Positions 6,317-6,402 of a DNA stretch of 6,402 bases are shown piece after piece. Both the position numbers and the translations under genes were made by a program. The notes below the pieces were generated by a model, which was not told where the DNA came from, did no database searches, and saw nothing but the letters and a program-made list of their open reading frames with translations. Where the stretch lies: contig DAOWIT010000066.1 in NCBI GenBank assembly GCA_030640765.1, forward strand, positions 1-6,402. The letters are read 5' to 3'. How positions within the stretch are numbered: the stretch's first letter is position 1; each line of letters starts with the position of its first letter. Source of the stretch: Candidatus Latescibacterota bacterium (GTDB taxonomy: Bacteria > Latescibacterota > MVCY01).

Positions 6317-6402
6317 ATGGCCAAAAGTTACGCTGAAATAAACGCAAAGATAAAAAAGGGGGCAGCAGTAGTAGTCACTGCCGAGGAGATCATCGACATT
6401 GT
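6317..6402 (+). CDS. DUF39 homocysteine biosynthesis family protein, N-terminal fragment
   Basis: Only 28 complete codons are in the window; the gene continues past the right edge. The visible protein starts MAKSYAEINAKIKKG and continues AAVVVTAEEIIDI, which matches my memory of the N-terminus of DUF39 proteins. Members of this family in methanogens have been implicated in putting sulfur onto an aspartate-semialdehyde-derived skeleton to form homocysteine, usually together with a ferredoxin-type partner protein. That function is family knowledge, not something this short stretch shows. The start is well supported by an AGGAGG and a good promoter just upstream. It is transcribed divergently from ftsY, so it is probably the first gene of its own unit. 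The call rests on N-terminal resemblance alone. Confidence 0.72.
   Translation, partial: MAKSYAEINAKIKKGAAVVVTAEEIIDI

Overview
The window carries a compact block of bacterial housekeeping genes. Four complete genes lie on the minus strand, and a fifth gene starts on the plus strand and runs off the right edge. Reading leftwards from the right, the minus-strand genes are ftsY (signal recognition particle receptor GTPase), tex (S1-domain nucleic-acid-binding protein), dnaJ (type I Hsp40 co-chaperone) and a phosphomannomutase/phosphoglucomutase. The plus-strand gene is the N-terminus of a DUF39 'homocysteine biosynthesis' family protein. The organism is a bacterium with moderate GC content. The short FtsY without an acidic domain, the DUF39 gene (a family typical of strict anaerobes and methanogens) and the two kinds of dispersed repeat suggest an anaerobic, possibly uncultivated lineage. 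The sequence alone does not fix the phylum.

Region 1-54 is the 3' flank of the mutase gene; I see no convincing terminator or gene there. Region 55-1422 is the mutase. Region 1423-1713 is a 291-bp gap holding a cluster of degenerate dispersed-repeat units in inverted orientation (about 1485-1626) and an AT-rich inverted repeat (1639-1682). Region 1714-5933 is a tight three-gene unit, ftsY-tex-dnaJ, with gaps of 2 and 24 bp. It is served by one near-consensus sigma-70-type promoter (5969-5997). Region 5934-6316 is a 383-bp divergent intergenic region. It holds that promoter, a large imperfect palindrome with 18-bp perfect arms, a small palindrome, and a second good promoter with a strong ribosome binding site that drives the DUF39 gene rightwards.

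FtsY docks ribosomes making membrane proteins at the membrane, Tex has been tied to transcription and RNA metabolism, and DnaJ loads unfolded clients onto DnaK. The operon therefore links protein targeting, RNA handling and folding. The mutase makes sugar phosphates for cell-envelope polysaccharide and is probably a separate or loosely coupled unit because the repeat-filled gap separates it from dnaJ. No tRNA, rRNA, CRISPR array, transposase or phage gene is visible. I do not see a clear novel system here. The points most worth a second look are the divergent Tex, the two repeat families in the intergenic gaps, and the palindrome beside the DUF39 promoter.
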